From the NCBI GenBank assembly GCA_935421135.1, contig OW285193.1, forward strand, positions 1,984,001-2,048,000: 64,000 nucleotides of DNA, in the 5' to 3' direction. The position numbers and the translations under genes were made by a program. The notes below the pieces were generated by a model. The model was given only the letters and a program-made list of their open reading frames with translations. It was not told the origin of the DNA and ran no database searches. Source of the stretch: Bugulina stolonifera (taxonomy: Eukaryota; Bryozoa; Gymnolaemata; Cheilostomatida; Bugulidae). Of the stretch, positions 46,075 through 58,600 are shown one piece after another; positions within the stretch are counted from its first letter, which is position 1; each line of letters begins with the position of its first letter.

Positions 46075-49000
46075 TTAATTGGATGCTGCAGCAGCACCTT
46101 CTGCAGAACTATCACCGTCTGCTGAAGATATACTCAGGGCCTTCAGTACATCAGATGGAGCCACATGTTCAGCAACATTCGTCTGTACAAAATTGAGCAA
46201 TACCTTTCCTCCCTTCTCAATTACAAGAGTTCCTCCATTTTGTAGCCCATCTCCTTTTAGGTCACCACCCAGTTTCTTTGACTGCAAAGTTCAATATTGA
46301 ACAACATATTTACATAACCAACAGTGTTCACCATGAGACGTTCTACTACTACTACCACTGCCACGACTACTACTACTACTACTACTACTACAGCCACTAC
46401 CACTACTACTACCACCACCACTACCACTACTACTACCACCACCACTACCACTACTACTACCACCACCACTACCACTACTACTACCACCACCACTACCACT
46501 ACTACTACCACCACCACTACCACTACTACTACCACCACCACTACCACTACTACTACATCCACTACCACTACTACCACTACTACTACAGCCACTACTACTA
46601 CTACTACTACCACTACTATTACAGCCACTACTACCACTACTACTACCACTACAGCCACTACTACCACTACTACTACTACTGCCACTACTGCCACTACCGC
46701 CACCACCGCCACCACCACCACCACCACCACTACTACTACAGCCACTACCACTACTACCGCCACTACCACTACTACTACCACCACCACTACCACTACTACT
46801 ACTACAGCCACTACCACTACTACTACTACAGCCACTACCACTACTACTACCACCACCACTACCACTACCACTACTACTACCACCACCACCACTACTACTA
46901 CCACTACAGCCACCACTACTGTTAACACAATGCCTATACTACTGATTCCACTTCTACTGACAACACTAACCTCACTGTATCTGTCCCGTGCCAGTTTGGT
47001 GAATAATTGTCCAATGACAGAGAAGAACGACATTCTGGAAATGTACAAGTAGTATTAATATTATACTTATTATAACTAAAGTATATGATCCTCGATCAAC
47101 TTTGATTAAACTTTCAGGTTACTGTCTCCGTGGGTCTAAGTGCACGTGCAGTGGCTGCATACCGGCTTTGAAAATGGCCTAGTGAGATAAGCTTCAACCA
47201 GACACAGTTAACTTGGAAATGGACTCTGACACCTCTACAGAGGTCTGAGAGAGCTACACAAATGTGCATTAGGTCTAACCAAGACAATGCCTATTACAGT
47301 ACACAGGTCCACTCCTTATGCACAGTGTACTCTTGGCTCTAACACTGAGCATAACTCCAAAGTAGTCAAGACAATGCGATATTGGGGTGAGATGTCGTGG
47401 AGGCCTAATAGTTCTGAAGACATTTGGGTTCAACGTAAGTTATTATTTCCTTCATCCTAATGTGCAGTGTATTTGGGGAGGGGGTATTACCCACAGTGTA
47501 TTTGGGGAGGGCGTATTACCCACAGTGTATTTGGGGAGGGGGTATTACCCACAGTGTATTTGGGGAGGGGGTATTACCCACAGTGTATTTGGGGAGGGGT
47601 TATTACCCACAGTGTATTTGGGGTGGGGGTATTACCCACAGTGTACTTGGGGAGGGGGTATTACCCACAGTGTATTTGGGGAGGGGGTATTACCCACAGT
47701 GTATTTGGGGAGGGGGTATTACCCACAGTGTATTTGGGGAGGGGGTATTACCCACAGTGTATTTGGGGAGGGGGTATTACCCACAGTGTATTTGGGGAGG
47801 GGGTATTACCCACAGTGTATTTGGGGAGGGGTTATTACCCACAGTGTATTTGGGGTGGGGGTATTACCCACAGTGTACTTGGGGAGGGGGTATTACCCAC
47901 AGTGTATTTGGGGAGGGGGTATTACCCACAGTGTATTTGGGGAGGGGGTATTACTCTAATTTTACTACATTGGGTGCTAGCAATATACTATCTACTAAGT
48001 ATTTACTATACAATGTATAAAAACACTAACCTGTTATACTGCATGTCTTTGTAGCACTGTTTCTTGGAATCAATATACAACTCTATAAAGTAAGAGAAGA
48101 TAACTACCATGTATCATATGTTGTACAATCATGGAAATTACAACCGTTTATCATGTCGGCTACAAGACAACACAACAGCAGCTCCAAAACACCTCCGTTG
48201 TTTAGATGAATTCCTAATCTAAGAGATGAGATTATTATTTTAGTTTCAAAAACTCTGTCATGTCATCGACAGTTGCCACTTTTTACTTAACTCATGCTCA
48301 TGTCAAACATACGCATGAATTGATCAACATAATGCACATCCTTACCTCCATCAAAGAACTTCCCATCAACAAATTCCTGGACACCGAGTTCCTCCAGCCC
48401 TATGCCTATCATACGCACGCGGTGAGCATCAAGCTGAGGTTTCAGCGAGCTCAACTCACGTGCGGATAGGCGACAGTATTGTCATCCAAATCTGCGTAGA
48501 AAGGTGATGACACAGGATGACTCCGCCCAGAAAGTTTCCAGTGGCACTTCCTGTAATTGGAATCTACTAGTTAGTGTTACATTTCACACATAACCAGGCA
48601 CAGTGTGTTCTGTTGTCTCTTTGTAAGCATGTGGAGTAAATAAAAGACAAGGATAATCAATAGATGGCGTTGGATATGACAACTGGGAAGACGCCTGATC
48701 AGCAGCAACAGGAATTGTCTAGCAATAGAAACATCAGGTACTTTAGGATCTTTCAAAGTTGTCTTCCCAGAACAAGTAACACATAAAAATCCAATGCAGC
48801 ATAAAATGACAATCTAGCATGCCCCCATTTAGTAGGAGTTGTGCTCTCGTGATAACTGTGAAATTAGGAGTTGTGTTCTAGCTGACAAAATTAGTACAAG
48901 GTAAGTGAAACTATCCTATAATGTCCAGTAACCAAGTGGGTGACCCAGTTATTACCTGTCATTATAATCACACAGGAACAATAAAGCTGGCAGATAAAAG

Positions 49001-49427
49001 TTTAATATATTTGATAGTGTTCATCCATTCTGAAACTAGTCAAACAATGGCAAGTTAGAAATAGGCGCATGAGTCCTATTATTGTCAGTAAATAAGCTGC
49101 TATGCTGAAAAATAATTTGGAGCGCAGGAGAATCCCGGAGAACGGCCACTTAATTGTTCTTAGATGACGGGCAACAGTAATTTCAACAATCCTTCTACTG
49201 TAACTACTCAATATTAGCGATTGACCCTGAACGTTCTGACAACAATGCTAAAGATCCAAAAGTGCCTGTTCTAGTACTTTTTCAGCAGACTGATGTAGAG
49301 TCCTAAATATTAGTGCAATAGATACCTACCATATAATCTAGTAACAGGTGATTGAGTTCGACCTTACCTGCCCTGTGACCACAGACTTCACGAGGTTCTT
49401 GCCGATCTTTGAAATTTTATCCGCCAT
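46075..49427 (-). CDS. Selenoprotein U / PRXL2B-like thioredoxin-fold protein (five exons, in-frame TGA = Sec)
   Basis: Minus-strand exons 49427-49368, 48550-48346, 48082-48031, 47034-46971 and 46281-46075 total 588 nt: 195 residues plus stop, close to the roughly 200 of vertebrate PRXL2B (prostamide/prostaglandin F synthase). Start MADKISKIGKNL; exon 2 has FLRRFG-TGA-QYCR, then ARELSSLKPQL, VRMIGIG and GVQEFVDGKFFDG; exon 3 ELYIDSKKQCYKD; exon 5 GDLKGDGLQNGGTLVI and GGKVLLNFVQ. All splice sites are GT-AG and phases agree. The TGA stands at residue 43, at the first Cys of the family's CxxC, giving UxxC. Peroxiredoxin-like 2 proteins reduce substrates through this thioredoxin-type motif; the exact substrate here is inferred. 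Standard annotation would break or truncate this gene at the TGA. I am confident of the family, and fairly confident of recoding because of the SECIS-like hairpin. Confidence 0.92.
46345..46920. repeat. ACT/ACC trinucleotide repeat
   Basis: About 190 triplets of ACT and ACC with scattered GCC, inside intron 4 of the minus-strand gene and ending about 50 bp from exon 4. Plus-strand poly-Thr and minus-strand poly-Val frames are repeat artefacts. The short hydrophobic run after the Thr stretch on the plus strand is the antisense of exon 4. Confidence 0.93.
47465..47955. repeat. 29-bp G-rich minisatellite
   Basis: About 17 copies of CAGTGTATTTGGGGAGGGGG followed by TATTACCCA, in intron 3 of the selenoprotein gene. 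Each unit has two G runs of four and five on the plus strand. Three open frames of 186-195 codons result from the 29-bp period and are not genes. Confidence 0.95.
48482..48484 (-). promoter_or_regulatory. In-frame TGA, predicted selenocysteine codon
   Basis: The codons around it read FLRRFG, TGA, QYCR; the frame is open for 22 codons upstream and 45 downstream in the same exon, and the conserved family residues continue on both sides. Confidence 0.85.
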
Positions 49428-51550
49428 CACCCTTCCGATTCTCTATATCAAAAATAGTGCATATACAAATCACAAACTCTTTTGTTATGGTAATAGTGAA
49501 GTTGGAAGATGGGAGAGCAGAGCCGCCACATGACAACTGTAGCAAGTGGATATCTAGACAGCTCACAAACACATTCGTAAAACATTTATAACCGGCACTG
49601 AACATTACCCTAGTTGCACTTTTCCACATTAGCTGAATAGAAAACACATCAACTTTCAAAGCTACCTGCTGCTTGAATAATAAGGGTCAACCGTCTAACT
49701 TATTTTCAAAATGAACTGTTAAAATGCTGACAATTATGACTATAGGATTTCCTGTGATATCGGCCCAATTGTCTTTACTATTGTATATTACAGTCCATTC
49801 CATGGGGAGTAATCAAATTTGCGCGCTGACCTGACTCAGATTCTTTTAGAAAGGCACTCCTAAATTAGTGGGAAACCAGCAATTTTTTTTTCTATGTTAA
49901 CCCTGAGGTACCAGTAGCAGCTCATTAAAATGTAGGAAAGTGTGGTGGGGCAACTCCAAACACAGTTTACAGTTTAGTCCTATGTAGTGGTAGAGCGTGG
50001 GCCTGGGAAAACTGGGCATACTAATCGATTTTCTTGCCTTGTGTGAATGCCTCTCAATGGCAGACTAGAATACCATGGTATTATCAATCTAACGGGTTAG
50101 CAATGTTCCACTTGATTGACAATCACCAACCAATACAGTCAAGCATTGAATAAAATTATAGCTTAAATATGGAAAGGTAGACCATTACGCGCTTCACATT
50201 AGTATCAGGGACACTACTGTGGTAAACAATACAGTACAAAGAAGAATTCAGATATTATCCAGTCTCTCAAGGCCTACTCACCATCACTATACCAGACTAA
50301 ACTGTACTTACTGATTTGTATAGACTAGTAGGCTTAACAAACAGGCTAGGGTGCTAGATGATTATAACTTTGTTGAAGAAGAGGATCGGCCAAGATTTCA
50401 GTAGTTCTCAATGATGCACAAGTCATCACCACATACCAGTAGTGGAGTACCACCTTTCATTTTGAGTGAGTCATCATTTAGCACAGGTCCCCTAAACATT
50501 ATAGCCAGAATGATCTTTCCCCATGTAAGGCATGGTATGGCAGGTGCAGTACAGTCCATCTTTAAGATTTTCAAATTTAGACTTAGATGTACATGATTCT
50601 GTTGATTTGGTACAAATAACAATTTTCCGATGTAAAAAATTTGGGTAGAAATCACAAGGTTTAGTCACACGCCTAATCGAGGACTCGGTGGTGAGATATA
50701 TTTTCTTCTATAACATGTGTTGCGCTTTATTTGCTGAAGAACATTCACATTTGTAACATTTTTTTATCTAAATTCATGTAGGGTTGCAGCATTCATAGCA
50801 GCAATAAGTTCAATGAGTAAGCATTGAAAAATATCACATTAAAATATTAACCTTGTTTTTAATATAGATGTTATACTAGCTAGACCGTTATATTGTATTG
50901 GATATAGTGTCCAGGACAGTCTTATAATATCATGCTAAATATTCTATATTTTACCTAGTTGTCAAATAATTATAGTTCTGCTAAGCTCTATCCCTCTAGT
51001 GCTGCTGTGACATTTCTGATAATATTATATACCAGTACTTGCGCATGTAGTAGTAGCATAGCTATAGCAGGAGTTGTTGCCCATAATTCAAGCAGTTATT
51101 GATGTGGTCAATAACTGATGTGTCTGATATAAGTCTAGGCTAACTTTTTGTATGACAGATTGCTACTTTTTGTTACTTAGAAGGCTGTTCTTTAGTAACT
51201 AGGCTTACACAACCTCGGTCTAACCCTCTTGTGAGTTCAATGTGTTATGGTCGAGCTACCACACTACCTCTGTAGGAGCAGACAGAACTAAAATCCGTGA
51301 CAATACTGTGTGCATGTATATGTTACTGGAAAATGGAGAGAGGGAGAACAGAGATGTATTGTAATACTCCATGTCACATTACACAGGGAAGCCCAGTGCA
51401 TAAAAATAATTGGTAGCACAGTGAACAGAACATGCTACCACTACACTTGAAAAAGGAAGCTTCACCAGTGAGTAGTAGACATGCTTTGAGCAAACTGCAC
51501 AGAAGGCACCCCTCCTATTATGGCCACCTTGCACCTTCTATGATGTTAGG
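49428..51550. other. Region upstream of the selenoprotein gene
   Basis: No recognised gene. It contains a foldback-element relic (49793-49965). A minus-strand frame at 50398-50655 ends ...GGTPLLVCGDDLCIIENY and could be a real 3' exon, but I do not recognise it and found no partner exons. Confidence 0.5.
49793..49965 (+). mobile_element. Truncated end of the foldback element family
   Basis: TCCATTCCATGGGGAGTAAT and about 170 further bases match the left end of the element at 16016 with many substitutions, including TTAGTGGGAAACCA and GTGGTGGGG. No second arm is present. Confidence 0.75.
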
Positions 51551-51551
51551 T

Positions 51552-51755
51552 GGTTTGGCCATTTGTATATGATGTATTTTTAGCAAGGAAATTATTTTTG
51601 AGCAGTCAGAGACTTTTTTCAAATCCATAAAAATACCTGACTGAGGTTTACCCCAGTCAGGGGCTGGTATTTTCATGGATTTGAAAAAAGTCTCTGACTG
51701 CTTAAAAATAATTTCCTTGCTAAAAATACATTATTATACAAAAAATGGCCAAACC
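51552..51755. mobile_element. 204-bp MITE-like near-perfect inverted repeat
   Basis: Starts GGTTTGGCCATTTG and ends with the complement CAAAAAATGGCCAAACC. Arms of about 90 bp contain TTTTTAGCAAGGAAATTATT and GAGCAGTCAGAGACTTTTTT and meet around CCCCAGTCAGGGG. Same family as 5097-5232. Confidence 0.85.
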
Positions 51756-51772
51756 CAATAATATTTATATAG

Positions 51773-51857
51773 TGCTCAGCAGGGACCAAGGCTAATAGTT
51801 TGAACTAACCAAGTCTTTTAAACATCCGAGGTTGAATTACACAAGTTCCACTGTACT
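51773..51857 (-). mobile_element. Partial copy of the CAGTGGAACTT MITE
   Basis: On the minus strand it reads CAGTGGAACTTGTGTAATTC, then ACCTCGGAT, ACTTGGTTAGTTCAAACT and CCCTGCTGAGCACTATA, colinear with the start of the element at 15045. The other end is absent. Confidence 0.8.
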
Positions 51858-51859
51858 CG

Positions 51860-53950
51860 CATATTAAGAATATTACATTCACTACATTAAATATTAGGCC
51901 TATATTATTATTATACAGAGATGCCAGACTCGAGTTAAAGACTCTCACTCGAGTTAATTCAAGCAACATTCTATGGCTCATTATAAAGACTCGTAACTTG
52001 AATATACAGCTGTCAAAAACTTGTAACTTGAATTGTAATTCAATTATGGCTATGATCAAAGACTCTCAACTCGCACATCATTATGTTGAAATATTCAATA
52101 ACTCGAGTTTTCATTGGGCAGTTGTGAATTGTAATGAATAGAAATAACAACAGTTATAACCACCAACCACAACCACAATTACAAAGCATTTGACACTAAA
52201 ACTGTGACATTTTGCTTTGAAATTTGAACTTCTAACACCATTTCCTAACAAAATTTCACCATAAGCGAAACAATAACTCAATAACTGTATAAAAAGACTC
52301 GAGTTAAACAAGCAAAGAATTGAATTGAAACTTGCTTGTAGTTAACTTGGATAACTTGACAAAAACTTGAGTTTCTGGGGACATGTAAACATTTAACTCG
52401 TAACTTGAAAGTTTTGATCTGTCACTGAAAGAATTGACTTGTAACTTGAAGAGTCACAACTAAGAATTGGCCATGAAAACTTGAGTTTCCAAAATAAAAC
52501 TTGCACACATCTCTGTTATTATATAATATATTGCATTATGATTATGATTATTTGAAGTTTGTTGACCAAAAGGCCACCAATAAAGGTTGGTTTCCATCAA
52601 AGTGCAGCTCTAATTATCATGGGTAAATAGAGATCGATCAGTCGATACCTTTATTGATTATTAAAAACAACTATAATTCATAGATAATAATTTTAAAAAA
52701 TATAGAATTATTTTATTATTACATTTGAATTAAATTATAACATACATAATAGTAAATTATTAATATGATATTAATTATGTTTAATAATTACATATAATAA
52801 TAATTATTATAATTTATATTTATAATTTTATATAAAATAATGATAATATATTATTTATATTATTATTATAATTATATTTTAATATTTATTATAATTATGA
52901 TAAATTATGATTATTTATTTTATTGATAATTGTGGTTAGAGTATGATGTGCCATGCATGGTTAATAAATTTAACAAGCTTTGTAAAATACCCCAAAAAAG
53001 ATAAATAACATTATTTATATTGACAGACGCTAATTTCGCGTGTACAACTTGACCACTATCTTTGAAATTGACTAAATTCCACCCAACAGAAGGGATGTCA
53101 CGTGGTGATCACGTTATATAACTTAGCTAAAAGACCTGAATTCATAACTGTTGAGAGATTACGTTGTCCCCTTGCTATTACAGTTGACAGCAGTTGGGAT
53201 CCACGACTATTTAAAAATACTTCGCCACTCAACAAAAGAGCCACAACTCCCAAATTATAAATATCCGTCTACAGTGTACATGATTGTAGTACGCTGTACT
53301 GTCCGCCTGTTAGTACGTGTGTTGCGTATAAATAGTGACAATTAGTATATTTAAGAGTTGTCCACTCTTGCGCACTTGAAACAGATAACTCCTCACTAAA
53401 ATTGATTGGCTGACTGTAGATAAGACAGGTATATAAAGGAGAGGAGTACCTACACTGTAGAGTAGTCTCAGTAGAGAGATAGATAGACATACACCTAGAG
53501 TAGACTGTGAAAATGAAGCATGGAGGGACAGAAGTATAGACTGTCGACATACCGGTAGATAAGTCACACAGTGACAAGAGTAGACGACTACATAGACGTT
53601 ACATGTTCATATTATACAAATGTATAAGCTAGTGGAAAACACGAGAATGAAAGAAAAAGTACAAAATAGAAAACCAAATAAAGACCAATAAAACACAAAA
53701 ACAAAAGCACTAAAAACTAAACTACAATAAGGTGGAGCGTGTGGAGCGTAGGTGGATCATAGGCTACCCTCAAATCAATGCGTGCTAAGGAGTAAGGATA
53801 TATGCGGAACAACTATCTCATTGTAGACTTTGGAATGGAGTCGACATCACCACATCCTAGACCACAGAACCAGAACCTACGCCACACAGCTTACTACATT
53901 GGAGATCAAGGTGCTGACAAAGGACCTGCAAAGAGCGTACTACTGTAATG
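51860..53950. other. AT-rich region without recognised gene
   Basis: 51920-52510 is rich in short ACTCGAGTT and TAACTTGAA motifs in both orientations; 52640-52930 is extremely AT-rich. Frames at 53151-53577 show no domain signature. I see no gene. Confidence 0.6.
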
Positions 53951-53959
53951 GTTTCTGTG

Positions 53960-54479
53960 ATTTGGTGCGGTCGTCCTTGGACGACTATCGACCCAGAAAC
54001 GAAGTGCCTATGAGTGGTAATAGGACTTCGCATTACATGAAAGATCGAGCGGTCTCAGTAGCCCAAATACTACCAAAGACGACCCATCTGATCTCAAGTC
54101 CGACCTTCAGACTACACCATGAAAGAGAAAGATCCGACCTAGTAGGCAGTTCGCTAAGCGAATGACCTGGCAAAAGGAAGTGAAGATCTCTGTATCAAGT
54201 ATTGATGTGTCTTTATTGAAAGCCAAGTGAAGACTGAGACAATGAACAGTAAAACAGTGCCCTTTATATAGTATAAGGACTTCCGGCCGACGTGACGTCG
54301 GGAAAAGACGACGTGTGGTCGTCCTAAAGTTGCGCAACAAGATGGCCGCCGGAAGCCCGACGGCCGACCCAAAATAGGTCGGGTTCTACAAAAGTTGCTT
54401 ATAATGGTCCAATTCATGTACAAAATGAATATCAATGGATTCTGAGAGGTCGGGCCTCTGTACATGGGTATAAAAGGCA
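53960..54479 (-). mobile_element. Solo LTR or LTR-like relic, second copy
   Basis: On the minus strand it starts TGCCTTTTATACCCATG, has the TATA-like ACTATATAAAGGGCACTG, then TTTCAATAAAGACACATCAA, then AGATGGGTCGTCTTTGG and CTTTCATGTAATGCGAAG. Colinear with 19225-19748. The far boundary is approximate and no coding region is attached. Confidence 0.6.
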
Positions 54480-54717
54480 TTAAAAGACTTAGATATAATC
54501 ATATAATCATATACAACAATATAGAAGTAAAGTACAAGCAGATATATACATGTATGCACGCAATAATGAGTGTCAGATGTAAGATACGACTTGGCGTACC
54601 ATCACACTACTACTACCTGCTACGTACAGCTGGTGAGTCCTAAGTACTTTGGCTCCAATTAAATGTTATAACTGACAACACCAAAACCCCCAATTTTAGT
54701 TATAACACGTGTCACGC

Positions 54718-55684
54718 TCTGGTAGCCATGTATATGCTGGAGATTCGATGGCAAAATGTGCTCACAGACATGACAATGTTCTGAACCGCGCCTCTCTACG
54801 GTAAATGTCCGTCCTGCATGTGACTGTTTCCACATCCTGGGGTTGCTCGGCTAGGTATTGGCGACGTCCCCGCTTTCCTAATGTGTTCCCGTGTTTATTT
54901 TACACCTATCCACTTCAGAATATAAAATCCCATGGGTTTGGTGGACACAGAAATAGTCCAAATCACCAGACTGAGATACAAGGTGTAGCTTACAGATTTA
55001 AAGGTAAGCGCGGAGGCTTCAGATAATAATTTATAGTGTCTGTGCCCTCACCAGCCTGTATCCAGACTGAATCTAGCAAATAGTGTGACAAATCGCACAG
55101 GCGATGGCCTACGGTCCAGACAGTGAGCTTCACTGCTGGTACTGTCATGATACCAAATAACATAATACAATACTAAACCCAGTTCAACCATGCATATGCT
55201 TCATAGGGCTGATTGAGGACCATTTTATTGGCGATGGTGTTTATACATGACTTACCCAAAGAGAGTCTGTTAATCCGTGTACTCTACGATACTGTATTCT
55301 CTGGCCAGTTTAATCATCATGGTTTCAATATAATAATCCAGCCGCCAGTGGAGGGCATACTAACTACAATGATATTCTTACTTTTTGGCATTGTTGACTT
55401 GATGCAGTTATTTGGAAGAAATGTAACAATTATTGTTTGATTAACGCGGCGTTTCCAAGCATAATAATATGTGACTGGTTGCGGAAACAGCGCTTGTACA
55501 TGAACGTAACTGGCAACTCGCTCATTGAGCATGTGTCTATGCAGGAGTTGTTTCAAGCAGTTGTGTGTGTAGGGCTACCGGTTCGGTAGGAGTTGTGTTC
55601 TCTATTCAAAGCTTGCCAATTTCAAAACGAGCTGTGCCAGACGCCAGTCACACGTACACTGGCGTAACCTGCACTCCCTCCTAG
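54718..55684. repeat. Divergent, deleted first copy of the 1.7-kb repeat
   Basis: Matches the unit that follows but with clearly more substitutions, an internal deletion of about 700 bp joining GCGCCTCTC directly to CGGTAAATGTC, and a 35-bp deletion near 55235. It marks the edge of the array. Confidence 0.9.
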
Positions 55685-58600
55685 GTACCCATGTATATGT
55701 TGAAGATTTGATGGCAAATTATGGTCACAGACATGACAATGTTCTGAACTGCGCCTCTCCGGATCTATTCACACTCGTTAGTTCTAAATAATTCCATTAT
55801 AACCATGACTAAATCCACCTGTACCGGAAGAAGTTTAAACTTGCTACCAGATATCTACATCTCTTCAGTTGCCCATCAAAATGTAATGCATTATACTATT
55901 ATACACGTAATATAACAGTAATACACTTCATCTGTAAGGAAATTGTTTTTTTTGAAAAGGGTAAATCTGTGAGATCATCTAGGCGTTAGCGTGGACGAGT
56001 CACATGTCGCCTACTGCCCTACAGTTCGGACAGTGGTGTCGCTGGTAGTACTCTGAAAATCCCAATATTCAACTCCCTATCTACGCACACACACACTAGC
56101 CGGTATTAATTCGCTCTTCTCAACAGTACGTAGATGACTCTTTCTCGCTAGACCTCGTCGTGTGTATAAATATTATTTGGCACAGTTCAAGTGACATTGT
56201 GGTTATAATGCGATCTGAAGTCTCCGTACGTCTCTGTCGTTGGTTGTTACGCCAAATATAGGATAACTTTACGCATCGGCCTGGCTGGTTCAAACCCATT
56301 ATATTTACCAGCAGCATTACTTGACTCGGTCGCTCGTTTCAGGAGGTGTACGGTGGTAGTTGTCTTCTCTTTTCTCCTTGTTCACACCTACATGTAGATT
56401 ACCTTAAGCATTCGCGAACATACTGGGGACGGCAATGACCAAGGTCACTTCACGGTAAATATCTGTCTTGCATATGACTGTTTCCACATCCCGGGGATGG
56501 CCGGCTAGGTATTGGCGACATCTCCGCCCTTGTAATGTGTTCCCGTGTATATTTCACACCTATTCGCTCCAGAATACAAAATCCCATGGGTTTGGTGGAC
56601 ACAGAAATAGTCCAAATCACCAGACTGAGATTCAAGGTGTAGCATACAGATTAAAAGGTAAGCATGGGGACCTCAGATAATATTATATTATCTGTGCCCT
56701 CACCTGCCTGTATCCAGACTGAATCCAGCAATTAGTGTTACAAATCGCACATGCTATGGCCTACGGTCCAGACAGTGAGCTTCACTGCTGGTACTGTCAT
56801 GATACGAACTAACATAATACAACTGCACTGAACCAAGTTCAACCATGCATATGCTACATGGGGCTGATGGAAGACCATGTTATTGGCGGATTCACCTATG
56901 CAACCCGGTGTTTTCGCTTAACAAATTCAATGGTGTTTATACATGACTTACCCAAAAAGAGTCTGTTAATCCGTATACTCTATGATACTGTATTCTCTGG
57001 CCAGTTCAATCATCATGGTTTCAATATAATAATCCAGCCGCCGGTGGAGGGCATACTAACTACAATGATATTCTTACTTTTTGGCATTGTTGACTTGATG
57101 CAGTTATTTGTAAGAGATGTAACAATTATTGTCTGATTAACGCGGCGTTTCCAAGCATAATAATATGTAACTGGCTGCGGAAACAGCGCTTGTACATGAA
57201 CGTAACTGGCAACTCGCTCATTGAGCATGTGTCTATGCAGGAGTTGTTTCAAGCAGTTGTGTGTGTAGGGCTGCCGGTTCGGTAGGAGTTGTGTTCTCTA
57301 TTCAAAGCTTGCCAATTTAAAAACGAGCTGTGCCAGACGCCAGTCACACGTACACTGACGTAACCTGCACTCCCTCCTAGGTACCCATGTATATGTTGAA
57401 GATTTGATGGCAAATTATGGTCACAGACATGACAATGTTCTGAACTGCGCCTCTCCGGATCTATTCAAACTCGTTAGTTCTAAATAATTCCATTATAACC
57501 ATGACTAAATCCACCTGTACCGGAAGAAGTTTAAACTTGCTACCAGATATCTACATCTCTTCAGTTGCCCATCAAAATGTAATGCATTATACTATTATAC
57601 ATGTAATATAACAGTAATACACTTCATCTGTAAGGAAATTGTTTTTTTTGAAAAGGGTAAATCTGTGAGATCATCTAGGCGTTAGCGTGGACGAGTCACA
57701 TGTCGCCTACTGCCCTACAGTTCGGACAGTGGTGTCGCTGGTAGTACTCTGAAAATCCCAATATTCAACTCCCTATCTACGCACACACACACTAGCCGGT
57801 ATTAATTCGCTCTTCTCAACAGTACGTAGATGACTCTTTCTCGCTAGACCTCGTCGTGTGTATAAATATTATTTGGCACAGTTCAAGTGACATTGTGGTT
57901 ATAATGCGATCTGAAGTCTCCGTACGTCTCTGTCGTTGGTTGTTACGCCAAATATAGGATAACTTTACGCATCGGCCTGGCTGGTTCAAACCCATTATAT
58001 TTACCAGCAGCATTACTTGACTCGGTCGCTCGTTTCAGGAGGTGTACGGTGGTAGTTGTCTTCTCTTTTCTCCTTGTTCACACCTACATGTAGATTACCT
58101 TAAGCATTCGCGAACATACTGGGGACGGCAATGACCAAGGTCACTTCACGGTAAATATCTGTCTTGCATATGACTGTTTCCACATCCCGGGGATGGCCGG
58201 CTAGGTATTGGCGACATCTCCGCCCTTGTAATGTGTTCCCGTGTATATTTCACACCTATTCGCTCCAGAATACAAAATCCCATGGGTTTGGTGGACACAG
58301 AAATAGTCCAAATCACCAGACTGAGATTCAAGGTGTAGCATACAGATTAAAAGGTAAGCATGGGGACCTCAGATAATATTATATTATCTGTGCCCTCACC
58401 TGCCTGTATCCAGACTGAATCCAGCAATTAGTGTTACAAATCGCACATGCTATGGCCTACGGTCCAGACAGTGAGCTTCACTGCTGGTACTGTCATGATA
58501 CGAACTAACATAATACAACTGCACTGAACCAAGTTCAACCATGCATATGCTACATGGGGCTGATGGAAGACCATGTTATTGGCGGATTCACCTATGCAAC

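Noticed and set aside
46257..47052. Poly-Val (minus) and poly-Thr / Tyr-His (plus) frames
   Set aside because: Trinucleotide repeat inside intron 4 of the minus-strand gene. The hydrophobic tail of the Thr frame is the antisense of exon 4.
47387..48054. Three overlapping frames of 186-195 codons
   Set aside because: Produced by the 29-bp G-rich minisatellite; all frames open.
48482..48484. TGA as a nonsense mutation making the PRXL2B-like gene a pseudogene
   Set aside because: It is the only lesion, it lies exactly at the redox Cys position, all splice sites are intact and a SECIS-like hairpin follows. Not excluded without transcript data, but less likely.
50398..50655. Minus-strand 85-codon frame as a gene
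   Set aside because: It ends plausibly and has an acceptor-like CAACAG upstream, but no family was recognised and no second exon found.
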